Part shown: piece after piece, positions 25,921 to 37,372 of the stretch
Layout of the letters: the number at the start of each line of letters is the position of its first letter
How positions within the stretch are numbered: the first letter of the stretch is position 1
Source: Nocardioides eburneiflavus
GTDB taxonomy: Bacteria > Actinomycetota > Actinomycetes > Propionibacteriales > Nocardioidaceae
Reading direction: 5' to 3'
DNA length: 64,000 bases
Assembly: GCF_004785795.1 (NCBI RefSeq)
Contig: NZ_SRRO01000001.1
Location: 4,278,001 to 4,342,000 of the forward strand
Program-made: the position numbers and the translations under genes
Notes under the pieces: generated by a model
The model's database searches: none
The model's input: only the letters and a program-made list of their open reading frames with translations
Told to the model about the DNA's origin: nothing

Positions 25921-27696
25921 TCACTGCATCACGTACAGGTCCTTGTAGTTCGGCGCACCGATCGAGCCATCGCCCGTCGGGTTGCCGATCTTGGTGCCGA
26001 AGGCGAACAGGTCGTTGCGGAACGCGGTCGGGATGATCGGGAAGTACTCGGTCATGATCTTCTCGTCCAGGTCGCCCCAGGCAGCGGCCTGGTCCTCGAG
26101 CGGGAGCTCGTTGATGGCGTCCATCTCCTCGTTGATCGACGGCTCGTCGAAGAACGCGGTGTTGTAGACGGCCTCGCCCTTCAGCAGCGGCGGGAGCATG
26201 GTCGAGCCGGCCGGCCAGTCCGAGCACCAGTTGACGCCACGGAGGTTCAGCTTCTTGTTGACCTTGTTGTCGGGGTCGAGCCAGATGTTGTACGGCGAGT
26301 CCTGGACCGGGATCGCGGTGACCTTGAAGCCGGAGGCCTCGAAGCCCTTGGTGATCTGGTCCTGGGTGGCGACGGCCAGCGGGTCGACCTCGTAGTAGAC
26401 CATGGTGATCTCGTAGGGCTCGTCACCGTAACCGGCCTCGGCGAGCAGCTCCTTGGCCTTCTCCGGGTCGTAGGTGATCTGCTCACCGTCGACCTGGAAG
26501 TCCTTCTTGCCGGCCATGCCGGGGGGCATGATCGAGTTCGCGGGGACGCGGGTCACACCGGGAACCTCGCCGCCGGCGATCCAGACGTCCTCGTAGGGGT
26601 AGGCGTAGGCCAGGGCCTTGCGGACCTCGATCTCGGTGATCTTGGTGTAGTCAGGCGTCAGCGTGGACACACACTGCGACGTCTGCTGCACGAGGCGGTC
26701 GCCGAGCTGGCTGTTCGCGTCGTTGTACTTGTCGGAGCCGAGGCTGGTGGAGACGGCGGTCTGGCTGTCGGCGTTGTCCGACAGCATGATCTCGTCGACC
26801 TTGGCCTGGTCCTGGTTGAACTTGAAGACGAACTCGTCGGCGTACTGGTGACGACCCGGGTCGGACTCAGCGGCCCACTGGTCGTTCTTCACGAGGACGA
26901 GCTCCTCGTTGGGCTTGTAGCTCTCGACCTTGTAGGGGCCGTTGGAGAGCGGCTTGTTGCCGTAGTTCGGCGGCTTGGAGGCGTTGCCGAGCGGAGCCGG
27001 GCCCATCGCCATGAAGGCGCCCCAGTAGTCCATGTCCGGGAACGGGACGGACATCGAGATGGTGATGTCCTGGCCGTCGACGGAGATGCCGTCCCAGGCC
27101 TCGCACTTGGGGTCCTTGCCGGTGTAGGGGCCTTCGTACTCCTCGGCACCAGCGAAGTAGTGCTTGGAGTACTCGGTGCCGGGACCGGACGGGAACGCCT
27201 CGGAGTCGAGCGAGCGGCAGATGCCGAACGCGACCTCTTCGGCGGTGACGGGCTTGCCGTCCTCCCACGTGGCGTCCTCACGGATGGTGAAGGTCCACTC
27301 CGTGAAGTCCTCGTTGGGGGTGCCGAGGTCGGTGGCGAGGTCGGGGACCAGCACGGGCTGACCCTCCTCGTCACGGACGTACTGGGTCAGCGAGCGGCTC
27401 GTGAGCGCCTGCTGGATGGAGTTGCCCGTGACCGACCATCCACCGGTGGGGTCGAGCGAGTCGGGACCGGGGTCACCGGGGAGGTAGACCGTGATGGTCC
27501 CGCCCGGGGTGGCGCCCTCGACGTCAGCAGCGGGGCCCTGACGCTCTGCGTCCTTGGTGCCCCCCTCCTGGTCGCCGAACTCTCGGTCCGAACCCGAGCC
27601 GTTGGAACCGCCATCCTCCGACGATCCGCCGCCACAGGCAGCGAGCGTCAGGAGGGCGGCACCAGCAACGAGTGCGAGCGGCTTGTTCCGCTTCAT
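25921..27696 (-). CDS. peptide ABC transporter binding lipoprotein
   Basis: The 591-residue family 5 solute-binding lipoprotein captures peptides outside the membrane. The signal is MKRNKPLALVAGAALLTLAAC with the lipid-modified Cys at residue 21, followed by a Gly/Ser/acidic linker. The typical region ITVYLPGDPGPDSLDPTGGW and the C-terminal GAPNYKDLYVMQ are shared with the paralogue at 19111-20877. ATG 27696 is preceded by AAAGAAAGG. In the 94 bases upstream, a perfect 12-bp palindrome (GACCCGCGGGTC, 27756-27767) may modulate transcription from the permease gene. It is the first copy to consider as the main binding protein, because it lies inside the operon. Confidence 0.95.
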   Translation of the reverse strand: MKRNKPLALVAGAALLTLAACGGGSSEDGGSNGSGSDREFGDQEGGTKDAERQGPAADVEGATPGGTITVYLPGDPGPDSLDPTGGWSVTGNSIQQALTSRSLTQYVRDEEGQPVLVPDLATDLGTPNEDFTEWTFTIREDATWEDGKPVTAEEVAFGICRSLDSEAFPSGPGTEYSKHYFAGAEEYEGPYTGKDPKCEAWDGISVDGQDITISMSVPFPDMDYWGAFMAMGPAPLGNASKPPNYGNKPLSNGPYKVESYKPNEELVLVKNDQWAAESDPGRHQYADEFVFKFNQDQAKVDEIMLSDNADSQTAVSTSLGSDKYNDANSQLGDRLVQQTSQCVSTLTPDYTKITEIEVRKALAYAYPYEDVWIAGGEVPGVTRVPANSIMPPGMAGKKDFQVDGEQITYDPEKAKELLAEAGYGDEPYEITMVYYEVDPLAVATQDQITKGFEASGFKVTAIPVQDSPYNIWLDPDNKVNKKLNLRGVNWCSDWPAGSTMLPPLLKGEAVYNTAFFDEPSINEEMDAINELPLEDQAAAWGDLDEKIMTEYFPIIPTAFRNDLFAFGTKIGNPTGDGSIGAPNYKDLYVMQ

Positions 27697-27790
27697 GCTG
27701 TCCAGCCTTTCTTTCTTGTTCTCACCGAGGACGGCGTCTCCGGCGACGTGCGTGGGACCCGCGGGTCGCGTGCGATGGGCCTGGCGTGGC

Positions 27791-28825
27791 TCAGCGGCGG
27801 GTCTTGGGGTCGAGGGCGTCGCGCACGGCGTCGCCCAGCAGGTTGAGGGACAGCACCAGCGCGACGATGCCGAGCAGCGGCTGCCACAGGTACTGCGGGT
27901 ACTCGCGGAAGTAGGTCGGGGTCGCGGCCTTGAAGATCGTCTGGCCCCACGACACACCGTCGGTGACACCGATGCCGAGGTAGGCGAGGCCGGCCTCGAG
28001 CGCGACGAAGGCCGGCAGCATCAGCGAGACGCTGATGATGATCGGAGCCGCGAGGTTGGGCAGCAGCTCCTTGAACAGGACGCGGGAGGTCGGCATGCCC
28101 ATCACCCGGGCCGCCTGGACGAACTCGCGCTCGCGGAGCGCGAGGACCTCGCCGCGGATCAGGCGGGCCGTGCCCATCCAGCCGAAGAACGCCAGCACCA
28201 TGACGAGGCTGAACTTCTGGATCGTGCCGTAGTTCGCGGAGGTGTTGAAGCGGTCGTTGAGGATCGGCGCGAGCGTGAGGGCCGCGAGGAGGAACGGGAT
28301 CGTCAGGAACATGTCGATGAAGAACGACAGGACCTTGTCGACCGCGCCGCCCAGGAAGCCGGCCAGCAGGCCGACGATCACGCCGACGGTGCTGGCGATC
28401 ATGGTCGCGACGAAGGCGATCATCAGGGAGATCCGGCACCCGTGGAGCCAGTAGGCCAGGTTGTCCTCACCGGTGCGGGGCGCGACACCCATCGGGTGGT
28501 CCCACGTGAACGGACCGGTGGGCGGACCCATCTCGGGCTTCGGCAGACCGTTGTTGAGGCCGTCGACGCGCTCGGAGGCCAGCGGGGTCTCCAGGCTCAC
28601 GCCGAAGATGTTGCTGATCGTGCCGGCGAAGACCGCGCAGATGACGAAGAACAGCACGACCACGGCGCAGACGACGGCGATCTTGTCCTTGGCCAGACGG
28701 CCCAGCGCGATCCGCATCGGCGACTTGCCGGAGATCTCCTTGGCCTTCTGGCTGTTGGGATCCTGGTGCTCCGGCTCGTCGCTCAACGAGCCCAGCGTCT
28801 CCGGCCCTGCGGTCTCTGCCGACAT
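27791..28825 (-). CDS. peptide ABC transporter permease (DppC-type)
   Basis: A 344-residue permease: cytoplasmic N-terminus, one helix (IAVVCAVVVLFFVICAVFAG), a periplasm-facing loop with PTGPFTWDHPMGVAPRTGED (a family signature where the pattern HPLGTD-like is usual), then five helices with the EAA loop REREFVQAARVMGMPTSRV. It opens the operon: permease C, binding protein, permease B, then the two ATPases. The binding protein more often comes first. ATG 28825 follows GGGGAG. Confidence 0.95.
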   Translation of the reverse strand: MSAETAGPETLGSLSDEPEHQDPNSQKAKEISGKSPMRIALGRLAKDKIAVVCAVVVLFFVICAVFAGTISNIFGVSLETPLASERVDGLNNGLPKPEMGPPTGPFTWDHPMGVAPRTGEDNLAYWLHGCRISLMIAFVATMIASTVGVIVGLLAGFLGGAVDKVLSFFIDMFLTIPFLLAALTLAPILNDRFNTSANYGTIQKFSLVMVLAFFGWMGTARLIRGEVLALREREFVQAARVMGMPTSRVLFKELLPNLAAPIIISVSLMLPAFVALEAGLAYLGIGVTDGVSWGQTIFKAATPTYFREYPQYLWQPLLGIVALVLSLNLLGDAVRDALDPKTRR

Positions 28826-29000
28826 GCTCTCCCCATCTTTTTCGGGACTGTCAAGGCACAGATCGGGGATCCCCCGGGTGCTGCGCCGAGACGGGACTCT
28901 ATGTGACCTGCGCCGCGTTGATGATCACCGACGGGTAACGATCCCGTTACGACGCCTTGACCTCGTGGTGGCCCCGAAGTCCCGGCAAACGTGCGGGAGA
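28826..29000 (-). promoter_or_regulatory. control region of the peptide importer operon, with palindrome
   Basis: The 175 bases between aspS and the first importer gene hold no gene. A perfect inverted repeat GTAACG-ATCC-CGTTAC lies at 28935-28950 and could be an operator or a short hairpin. TAGAGT on the minus strand near 28900 is a possible -10 box, without a convincing -35. No rho-independent terminator of aspS is visible. Confidence 0.4.
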
Positions 29001-30780
<1,780 letters not shown>

Positions 30781-30797
<17 letters not shown>

Positions 30798-32211
30798 TGG
30801 ATCTCCTCGGAGTTGATTCGGTGGTTGAGGTGCGAGCGCTGTGTCCGCTCGTCAGGGGAGCCTCGAAACCGGCGGTGCTGACGATCGTGGGCCGCTGATC
30901 GGCCTTGGGTGGCGTCCAGGCCGAGGGATCGGCCTCGACCTGCTCGCCGGTGCGGATGTCCTTGACCTGGTGGGTCACTCCCCCGTCGTCGGCCGGCTGG
31001 ACGAACCAGACGTACGGGATGCCACGACGCTCCGCGAAGCGGATCTGCTTGCCGAACTTCGCCGGGGTCGGCGCGACCTCGCAGGCGATGTCGCGCGAGC
31101 GCAGCGCTGCGGCGACTCCCGTGCTGGCAGCGCGGTCGTCCTCGGTGTTGAGCGCGACGAGCACGGCGCTCGGCACGGGGCGGCTGCCCTCGAGCACGCC
31201 GTCGGCGATGAGCGGGATGAGCGTGCGGGAGACGCCGAACGACACGCCGACGCCGGGGTACGTCGTACGCCCGTCGCTGGCGAGCGCGTCGTAGCGCCCT
31301 CCCCCGCCGACGGACTTCAGGCGCTCGTAGCCCTCCATGAAGATCTCGACGACGGTGCCGGTGTAGTAGTCGAGGCCGCGGGCGATGCGGAGGTTGGCCT
31401 CGACGCCGACCCGGTCGCCGGCCACGGCGCGACAACCGTCGACGACGGCCGCGAGCTCATCGAGGCCCTGGTCGAGCAGCTCGTCGGTGACGCCGAGCGC
31501 GCGGACCTGCTCGACGAACGAGGTGTCCTCGACCCGGATCGTCGCCAGCTCCAGGCAGCGCTGCGCCTGCTCCGGCGTCGTGCCGACGCGCTCCACGAGC
31601 ATCGCCGCGACCTCCTCGGCCGGGAGCTTGTCGAGCTTGTCGATGACCCGGATGGCGTCGGTGACGTCGTCGATGCCGAGGCCCCGGTAGAAGCCCTGGA
31701 TGAGCTTGCGGTTGTTGAACTGGAACGACACGCGCGGGATCGGCAGCCGGCCGAGCGCGTCGACCATCACCGACATGACCTCGACGTCGTGGTGGAACGG
31801 CAGCTCGTCGCGGCCGACGATGTCCACGTCGGCCTGGGTGAACTGGCGGTAGCGCCCCTCCTGCGGCCGCTCGCCCCGCCACGCGGGCTGCACCTGGAAC
31901 CGGCGGAACGGGAACTCGAGGTGCCCGGCGTGCTCGAGGACGTAGCGGGCGAAGGGCACCGTCAGGTCGAAGTGGAGGCCGAGCTCCGCCTTGGTGTCGG
32001 GCTCGGCGGCGATGCGCTGGAGGACGTAGATCTCCTTGTCCACCTCCCCGCCCTTGGCCAGCCGCTCGATCGGCTCGACGACACGGGTCTCGATGTTGGC
32101 GAAGCCGTGCAGCTCGAAGGTGCGCGACACGGACGCGATGACCTCGCGCTCGACGGCGCGCTGGGCAGGCAGCAGCTCGGGGAACCCGCTCAGCGGGCTG
32201 ATCTTGCTCAT
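30781..32211 (-). CDS. hisS: histidyl-tRNA synthetase, with repeat-derived C-terminal tail
   Basis: A 476-residue class II synthetase with motif 2 ([20 protein letters not shown]), the His-A motif ([15 protein letters not shown]) and the C-terminal anticodon-binding domain. The normal end of the protein comes near [10 protein letters not shown]. After that, [20 protein letters not shown] and a basic tail are read from the repeat at 30821-30870; the tail then overlaps the start of aspS. The protein upstream of alaS ends with nearly the same peptide. The tail is probably tolerated rather than functional. The start lies at the stop of the upstream metallo-hydrolase gene. Confidence 0.96.
30821..30870 (-). 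repeat. dispersed repeat, copy B (long form)
   Basis: On the plus strand it begins GTGGTTGAGGTGCGAGCG and ends GCCTCGAAACC, like copy A at 15577-15625, with a different middle of about 20 bases. It lies in the 3' end of hisS, just upstream of the aspS ribosome binding site, and is translated as the HisS tail. The end segments are partly complementary. Confidence 0.8.
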
Positions 32212-32939
32212 CAGTGGTCCTGGCGGAGGTCTTGGAGGAACGGGTTGGTGGCGCGCTCGCGCCCGATGGAGGTCTGCTCGCCGTGACCGGGCAGCACGAC
32301 GACGTCGTCGGCCAGCGGCAGCACCTTGTCGGCGAGGCTGCGCAGCATCGTGGCGTGGTCGCCGCCGGGGAGGTCGGTGCGTCCGATGGAGCCCGCGAAG
32401 AGCAGGTCGCCGGAGAACATCACCTCGGAGACGTCAGCCGCGTGCCCTGGGCCCGTCGACGGGTACGGAGACCGGAAGGTCACCGAGCCCTCGGTGTGGC
32501 CCGGCGTGTGGTCGACGACGAACCGGAGGCCGGCCAGCTCGAGCTCGGCGAGGTCGTACAGCTCTCGTACGTCGTCGGGCTCGGCCCACGAGTAGTCGCC
32601 CCCGAGCAGCATCTGGGTCGTCTCGCGGCTCATCCCGGCCATCGGGTCGGAGAGCAGGTGGCGGTCGGCGGGGTGGATCCACGCCGTCGCGTCGTAGGTC
32701 CCGGCGACCGGCGCGACGCACCACATGTGGTCGACGTGGCCGTGGGTCACCAGCACGCTGACCGGCTTGAGCCGGTGCTCGCGCACCACCTGGTCGACAC
32801 CTGCTGCGGAGTCCTTGCCCGGGTCGATGACCACGCACTCGGCCCCGGGACCCGTCGCCACGACGTAGCAGTTGGTCCCCCAGGGCCCGGCGGGGAAGCC
32901 GGCGATGAACACGGGCGTCAGTCCTTGCTTGTCGTCCAC
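32211..32939 (-). CDS. MBL-fold metallo-hydrolase, glyoxalase II-like
   Basis: A 242-residue metallo-beta-lactamase fold hydrolase with the metal-binding motifs THGHVDH (about residues 65-71), the HTPGHTEGS His, the FSGDLLFAG Asp and the final VLPGHGEQT His. The dinuclear zinc site should be complete. It is like hydroxyacylglutathione hydrolase, but actinobacteria use mycothiol or other thiols, so a thioester of another kind is more likely. The same gene lies next to hisS in Streptomyces. GTG 32939 is the first usable start; TAGGCT at 32981-32986 on the minus strand may be its promoter. Confidence 0.92.
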   Translation of the reverse strand: MDDKQGLTPVFIAGFPAGPWGTNCYVVATGPGAECVVIDPGKDSAAGVDQVVREHRLKPVSVLVTHGHVDHMWCVAPVAGTYDATAWIHPADRHLLSDPMAGMSRETTQMLLGGDYSWAEPDDVRELYDLAELELAGLRFVVDHTPGHTEGSVTFRSPYPSTGPGHAADVSEVMFSGDLLFAGSIGRTDLPGGDHATMLRSLADKVLPLADDVVVLPGHGEQTSIGRERATNPFLQDLRQDH

Positions 32940-33024
32940 TGGTCGCCTGGCCGTCCGGCCAGCCGTCGCTTGTCGGTGGGAAGCCTACCGACGGCACTCG
33001 GGGCCATGACTACGATGGGCGACC

Positions 33025-34287
33025 ATGAGCGCCGACAAGCAGTCCCCAGACGACGCGACCCGGGCCGGCACGGCCTGGGGTCGGGTTGCCGAGGACGGCA
33101 CCGTCTACGTCCGCACCGCCGACGGGGAGCGGTCCGTCGGGTCCTACGAGGCCGGTACGCCGGACGAGGCCCTGGAGTTCTTCACCAAGCGCTTCGAGGA
33201 GCTCGAGGGCAAGGTCCACCTGCTCGAGCAGCGCGTCGCCTCGGGACGGCTGGCCCCGGAGGAGGCGACCTCGTCGGTGAAGGCGCTGCGCGAGCAGGTC
33301 GTGGACGCCCACGCCGTCGGCGACCTCGTCTCCCTCGCCGCGCGGCTCGACGCGCTGGCCCCGGTCATCGCGGTGCAGCGCTCGGCCCGCAAGGAGGAGC
33401 GCGCGCAGAAGACGGCCGAGTCGAAGGCCGCGAAGGAGAAGCTGGTCGCCGAGGCCGAGCGCCTCGCCGAGAGCACCGACTGGCGCAACGGCGCCAACCG
33501 CCTGCGCGACCTGCTCGCCACGTGGAAGGAGCTGCCCCGGCTCGACCGGGCCACCGACGACGCCCTGTGGCGCCGCTTCTCCACCGCCCGCACGACCTAC
33601 ACCCGCCACCGCAAGGCGCACTTCGCCGAGGAGCATGAGCGCCGCGACTCCGCGCGCGTGGTCAAGGAGCGGCTCGCCAAGGAGGCCGAGGCGCTGTCCA
33701 CCTCGACCGAGTGGGGTCCGACCGCGGGCAAGTACCGCGACCTGATGCGTGAGTGGAAGGCCGCCGGCCCTGCCCCGCGCGAGGTCGACGACCAGCTCTG
33801 GCAGCGCTTCCGGGGCGCGCAGGACACCTTCTTCGGTGCCCGGGACGCAGCCAACGCCGCGCTCGACCAGGAGTTCGCCGCAAACGCCGAGGTCAAGGAC
33901 GCGATCCTCGTCGAGGCCGAGGCCCTCCTTCCCGTCACCGACCTCGAGGCCGCGAAGAAGGCCTTCCGCGACCTCGCCGACCGGTGGGACGCCGCCGGCA
34001 AGGTCCCCCGCGACCGGATGAAGGAGCTCGAGGGCCGGATGCGGAAGGTCGAGCAGGCCATCCGCGCGGTCGAGGACGAGCAGTGGAGCAGGAGCGACCC
34101 GGAGAAGTCCGCGCGCGCCGACGACATGATCGGCAAGCTGGAGGCCGGCATCGCCGAGACGCAGGCCAGGCTCGACAAGGCGAGCGCAGCGGGCGACGAC
34201 CGGCGCGTGAAGGACCTCGAGGCCGAGCTCGCCAACAAGCAGGCCTTCCTCGACATGGCCCGCAAGGCGGCGGCCGACTTCGGCTGA
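33025..34287 (+). CDS. DUF349 domain protein
   Basis: A 420-residue, almost wholly helical and highly charged protein built of repeated DUF349 units. Each repeat has a Trp-centred motif (LRDLLATWKEL, YRDLMREWKAAGPAP, FRDLADRWDAAGKVPRDRM) separated by Arg/Lys/Glu coiled-coil segments. The family is found next to rel in many actinobacteria, here convergent with it, but its role is not established. A TACGAT box at 33011-33016 lies eight bases before the ATG, so the message is probably leaderless. In Streptomyces a peptidyl-prolyl isomerase gene lies between the metallo-hydrolase and DUF349; it is absent here. Confidence 0.93.
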   Translation: MSADKQSPDDATRAGTAWGRVAEDGTVYVRTADGERSVGSYEAGTPDEALEFFTKRFEELEGKVHLLEQRVASGRLAPEEATSSVKALREQVVDAHAVGDLVSLAARLDALAPVIAVQRSARKEERAQKTAESKAAKEKLVAEAERLAESTDWRNGANRLRDLLATWKELPRLDRATDDALWRRFSTARTTYTRHRKAHFAEEHERRDSARVVKERLAKEAEALSTSTEWGPTAGKYRDLMREWKAAGPAPREVDDQLWQRFRGAQDTFFGARDAANAALDQEFAANAEVKDAILVEAEALLPVTDLEAAKKAFRDLADRWDAAGKVPRDRMKELEGRMRKVEQAIRAVEDEQWSRSDPEKSARADDMIGKLEAGIAETQARLDKASAAGDDRRVKDLEAELANKQAFLDMARKAAADFG

Positions 34288-34293
34288 CCCAAA

Positions 34294-34459
34294 CGCCGAG
34301 TCGGCGCATCCTGGCGCGTCCCGGCCGCCGAGTCGGCGCATCCTGGCGCTCTGCCTGCGTCGAGTCGCCGTGTCATGACGAGCCACCTCGGCCACGTTCT
34401 GGCGTCAGGACGGGCCGACTCGCGCCCCTGGGCACGTCAGGACGAGCCGACTCGGCGCG
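34294..34459. repeat. cluster of direct and inverted repeats between DUF349 and rel
   Basis: The unit CGCCGAGTCGGCGCATCCTGG followed by CGC occurs at 34294-34317 and 34326-34349, a diverged copy (CGTCGAGTCGCCGTGTCATG and on) at 34358-34380, and two copies in the opposite orientation at 34401-34424 and 34434-34459. Direct and inverted copies can form long stem-loops between two converging genes and may end transcription in both directions. The last copy abuts the rel stop. Confidence 0.75.
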
Positions 34460-34463
34460 TCGG

Positions 34464-36755
34464 TCAGGACGTCACCCGGTAGGCGTCGAACACGCCCGGC
34501 ACCGCGCGTACGGCACGCAGCACGCCGTCGAGGTGGGCGGCGTCGGCCATCTCGAAGGAGAACCGGCTCTTCGCCACCCGGTCGCGGGTGGTGGAGAGGG
34601 TGGCGCTGAGGATGTTCACGTGGGCGTCGGAGAGCGCCATCGTGATGTCGGACAGCAGGCGGGCCCGGTCGAGCGCCTCGACCTGGATGTTGACCAGGAA
34701 GGTCGACTGCGACGTCGGCGCCCACTCGACCTCGAGGACCCGCTCGGGCTGGCCCAGCAGGCTGGAGGCGTTGGTGCAGTCCTTGCGGTGCACCGACACT
34801 CCCCCGCCCTTGGTGACGAAGCCCAGGATCGGGTCGGGCGGCACGGGGGTGCAGCACTTGGCGAGCTTGACCCAGAGGTCGTCGACCCCCTTGACGATGA
34901 CGCCCGAGTCCGTCGGGCCACGCTTGGTGGCCGTGCGCGAGCGACCCGTGATCGTGACGCCCTCGGAGAGGTCCTCCTGGGCACCATCGTCTCCGCCGTG
35001 CAGGTCGATGACGCGGCGTACGACCGCCTGCGCGCTGAGGTTGCCCTCCCCGACCGCGGCGTAGAGCGCCGACACGTCGGCGTGGTGGAAGTGCTCGGCC
35101 ACCAGCGCGAGGATGTCGTGCGTCATCAAGCGGGTGAGGGGCAGGCCCTCCTTGCGCATGAGCTTGGCGATCTGGTCCTTGCCGCGTTCGATGGCCTCCT
35201 CGCGCCGCTCCTTGGTGAACCACTGGCGGATCTTGGAGCGGGCGCGCGGCGACTGGACGAAGTTGAGCCAGTCACGCGAGGGCCCCGAGGTCGGCGACTT
35301 GGAGGTGAAGACCTCGACGACGTCGCCGTTGTCGAGAGTGGACTCCAGCGGGACGAGGCGGCCGTTGACCCGCGAGCCGATGGTGTGGTGCCCGACCTCG
35401 GTGTGCACGGCGTAGGCGAAGTCGACCGGGGTCGCACCGCTCGGCAGGGGGATGACGTCACCGCGCGGGGTGAAGACGTAGACCTGCTGCTGGTTCATCT
35501 CGAAGCGCAGGGACTCCAGGAACTCGCCCGGGTCCTCCACCTCGCTCTGCCAGTCGAGGAGCTGGCGCAGCCAGGTGAGGTCGTCCTTGTCGCCGAGGCG
35601 GTCGGTGTCGACGCCGGCCTTGCTGTTCTCCTTGTACTTCCAGTGGGCGGCCACGCCGTACTCGGCGCGCCGGTGCTGGGCGAACGTGCGGATCTGCACC
35701 TCGACCGGCTTGCCCTGCGGGCCGATGACCGTCGTGTGCAGCGACTGGTACATGTTGAACTTCGGCATCGCGACGTAGTCCTTGAACCGGCCCAGGACCG
35801 GGTTCCAGCGGGAGTGGATCACGCCGAGCGCGCTGTAGCAGTCACGGTCCTCGTCGACGAGGATGCGGATGCCGACCAGGTCGTAGATGTCGGAGAAGTC
35901 GCGACCGCCGACGATCATCTTCTGGTAGATCGAGTAGTAGTGCTTGGGTCGCCCGGTGACCTTGGCGTTGATCCGCGCCGCCTTGAGGTCCTGCTCGATC
36001 TCGACGACGACCTCGGCGAGGAACTGGTCGCGCGACGGGGCCCGTTCGGCGACCATCCGGACGATCTCGTCGTAGATCTTGGGGTGGAGGGTCGCGAAGG
36101 CGAGGTCCTCCAGCTCCCACTTGAGGGTGTTCATGCCGAGCCGGTGGGCCAGCGGGGCGTAGATGTCGAGCGTCTCGCGCGACGACCGCTCCTGCGAGGC
36201 GGCGGGGACGTAGCGGAGCGTACGCATGTTGTGGAGGCGGTCGGCGAGCTTGATGACCAGCACCCGGATGTCGCGCGACATCGCGACGATCATCTTGCGG
36301 ATGGTCTCGGCCTGCGCCGAGTCGCCGTACTGGACCTTGTCGAGCTTGGTGACGCCGTCGACGAGCAGCGCGACCTCGTCGCCGAAGTCGGCGCGGAGGG
36401 CGTCGAGGGTGTAGGGGGTGTCCTCGACCGTGTCGTGCAGCAGCGCCGCGACCAGCGTCGGCTCGGTCATGCCGATGTCGGCGAGGATCGTGGTCACCGC
36501 GAGCGGGTGGGTGATGTAGGGGTCGCCGCTCTTGCGCATCTGACCCGTGTGCCACTTGTCGGCCACGGCGTACGCCCGCTCGAGCAGCGCCAGGTCGGCC
36601 TTCGGGTGGTTGGCGCGGACCGCGCGGAACAGCGGCTCCAGCACCGGGTTGGACGACGGGGGGCGCGTACCGACGCGGGCGAGGCGCGCACGCATGCCGC
36701 GCGCGGTCAGGGGCGCCACCTTGGGCTCCTGCGCGGGCACCGTGTCCTCTGCCAT
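34464..36755 (-). CDS. rel: bifunctional (p)ppGpp synthetase/hydrolase
   Basis: The 763-residue Rel protein makes and degrades the alarmone (p)ppGpp. The hydrolase HD domain has [12 protein letters not shown]; the synthetase domain has [13 protein letters not shown], then [20 protein letters not shown] and [23 protein letters not shown] ([19 protein letters not shown]), a zinc-finger-like region with [20 protein letters not shown] and HRKDC, and a C-terminal ACT domain follow. All key residues are present, so both activities are likely. TAGACT at 36762-36767 on the minus strand lies six bases before the ATG, predicting a leaderless message. Confidence 0.97.
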   Translation of the reverse strand: MAEDTVPAQEPKVAPLTARGMRARLARVGTRPPSSNPVLEPLFRAVRANHPKADLALLERAYAVADKWHTGQMRKSGDPYITHPLAVTTILADIGMTEPTLVAALLHDTVEDTPYTLDALRADFGDEVALLVDGVTKLDKVQYGDSAQAETIRKMIVAMSRDIRVLVIKLADRLHNMRTLRYVPAASQERSSRETLDIYAPLAHRLGMNTLKWELEDLAFATLHPKIYDEIVRMVAERAPSRDQFLAEVVVEIEQDLKAARINAKVTGRPKHYYSIYQKMIVGGRDFSDIYDLVGIRILVDEDRDCYSALGVIHSRWNPVLGRFKDYVAMPKFNMYQSLHTTVIGPQGKPVEVQIRTFAQHRRAEYGVAAHWKYKENSKAGVDTDRLGDKDDLTWLRQLLDWQSEVEDPGEFLESLRFEMNQQQVYVFTPRGDVIPLPSGATPVDFAYAVHTEVGHHTIGSRVNGRLVPLESTLDNGDVVEVFTSKSPTSGPSRDWLNFVQSPRARSKIRQWFTKERREEAIERGKDQIAKLMRKEGLPLTRLMTHDILALVAEHFHHADVSALYAAVGEGNLSAQAVVRRVIDLHGGDDGAQEDLSEGVTITGRSRTATKRGPTDSGVIVKGVDDLWVKLAKCCTPVPPDPILGFVTKGGGVSVHRKDCTNASSLLGQPERVLEVEWAPTSQSTFLVNIQVEALDRARLLSDITMALSDAHVNILSATLSTTRDRVAKSRFSFEMADAAHLDGVLRAVRAVPGVFDAYRVTS

Positions 36756-36823
36756 GGGAGCAGTCTAGTGACGGCCCGGGCGCTGCCGGACGTCGCCGCC
36801 GAACGGGATCTCGTCGGGCCGGC

Positions 36824-37372
36824 TCAGATCGTGAGCAGTGTCGCGACCGGGAGGTCGCGGGTGACGGTGCGCGGCTCGAGGAACGACAGCTCCATCAGCA
36901 CCGAGGCGCCGGTGGCGACGCCGCCGCAGGCCTCGATGAGACGCCGGGTCGCGTCCACGGTGCCGCCGGTGGCGAGCACGTCGTCGACCATCAGCACGCG
37001 CTCGCCCGGGGCGATCCCGTCGCGGTGCACCTCGAGCGTGGCCTCGCCGTACTCCAGGGAGTAGGACACCGCGTGGGACTCCCGCGGGAGCTTGCCGGCC
37101 TTGCGGACGGGGACGAACCCGATGCCGAGCGCGAGGGCCACGGGCGCGGCCAGGATGAAGCCGCGGGCCTCCATGCCGACGACCTTGTCGACCACGACGT
37201 TGCCGTGGTCGTCACGCCCGGCCGCCGCCAGCGCCGTGATGATCGCGGAGAACGCGTGGTGGTCGGCGAGGACGGGCGTGATGTCCTTGAAGGTCACGCC
37301 CTTCTCGGGCCAGTCCGGGACGTCGACGGTGAGGCGCGTCAACGCCTCCTGGGCCGTGCGCCGGTCAGGCAT
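36824..37372 (-). CDS. apt: adenine phosphoribosyltransferase
   Basis: The 182-residue enzyme salvages adenine to AMP. The type I PRPP-binding motif is VLMVDDVLATGGTVDATR, preceded by VVGMEARGFILAAPVALAL and the RKAGKLPRE loop. Its start overlaps the end of yajC by eight bases. In Streptomyces and Mycobacterium secD and secF separate yajC from apt; here they are missing from the site. Confidence 0.96.
   Translation of the reverse strand: MPDRRTAQEALTRLTVDVPDWPEKGVTFKDITPVLADHHAFSAIITALAAAGRDDHGNVVVDKVVGMEARGFILAAPVALALGIGFVPVRKAGKLPRESHAVSYSLEYGEATLEVHRDGIAPGERVLMVDDVLATGGTVDATRRLIEACGGVATGASVLMELSFLEPRTVTRDLPVATLLTI

Noticed and set aside
34294-34459. CRISPR array
   Set aside because: Repeats are irregularly spaced, occur in both orientations and have no unique spacers of constant length.
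33753-37064. 1103-codon plus-strand open frame
   Set aside because: It runs antisense to rel and through the DUF349 3' end. The sequence is Arg/Gly-rich without family signatures, and rel on the other strand is certain. Such frames are usual in DNA of this GC content.
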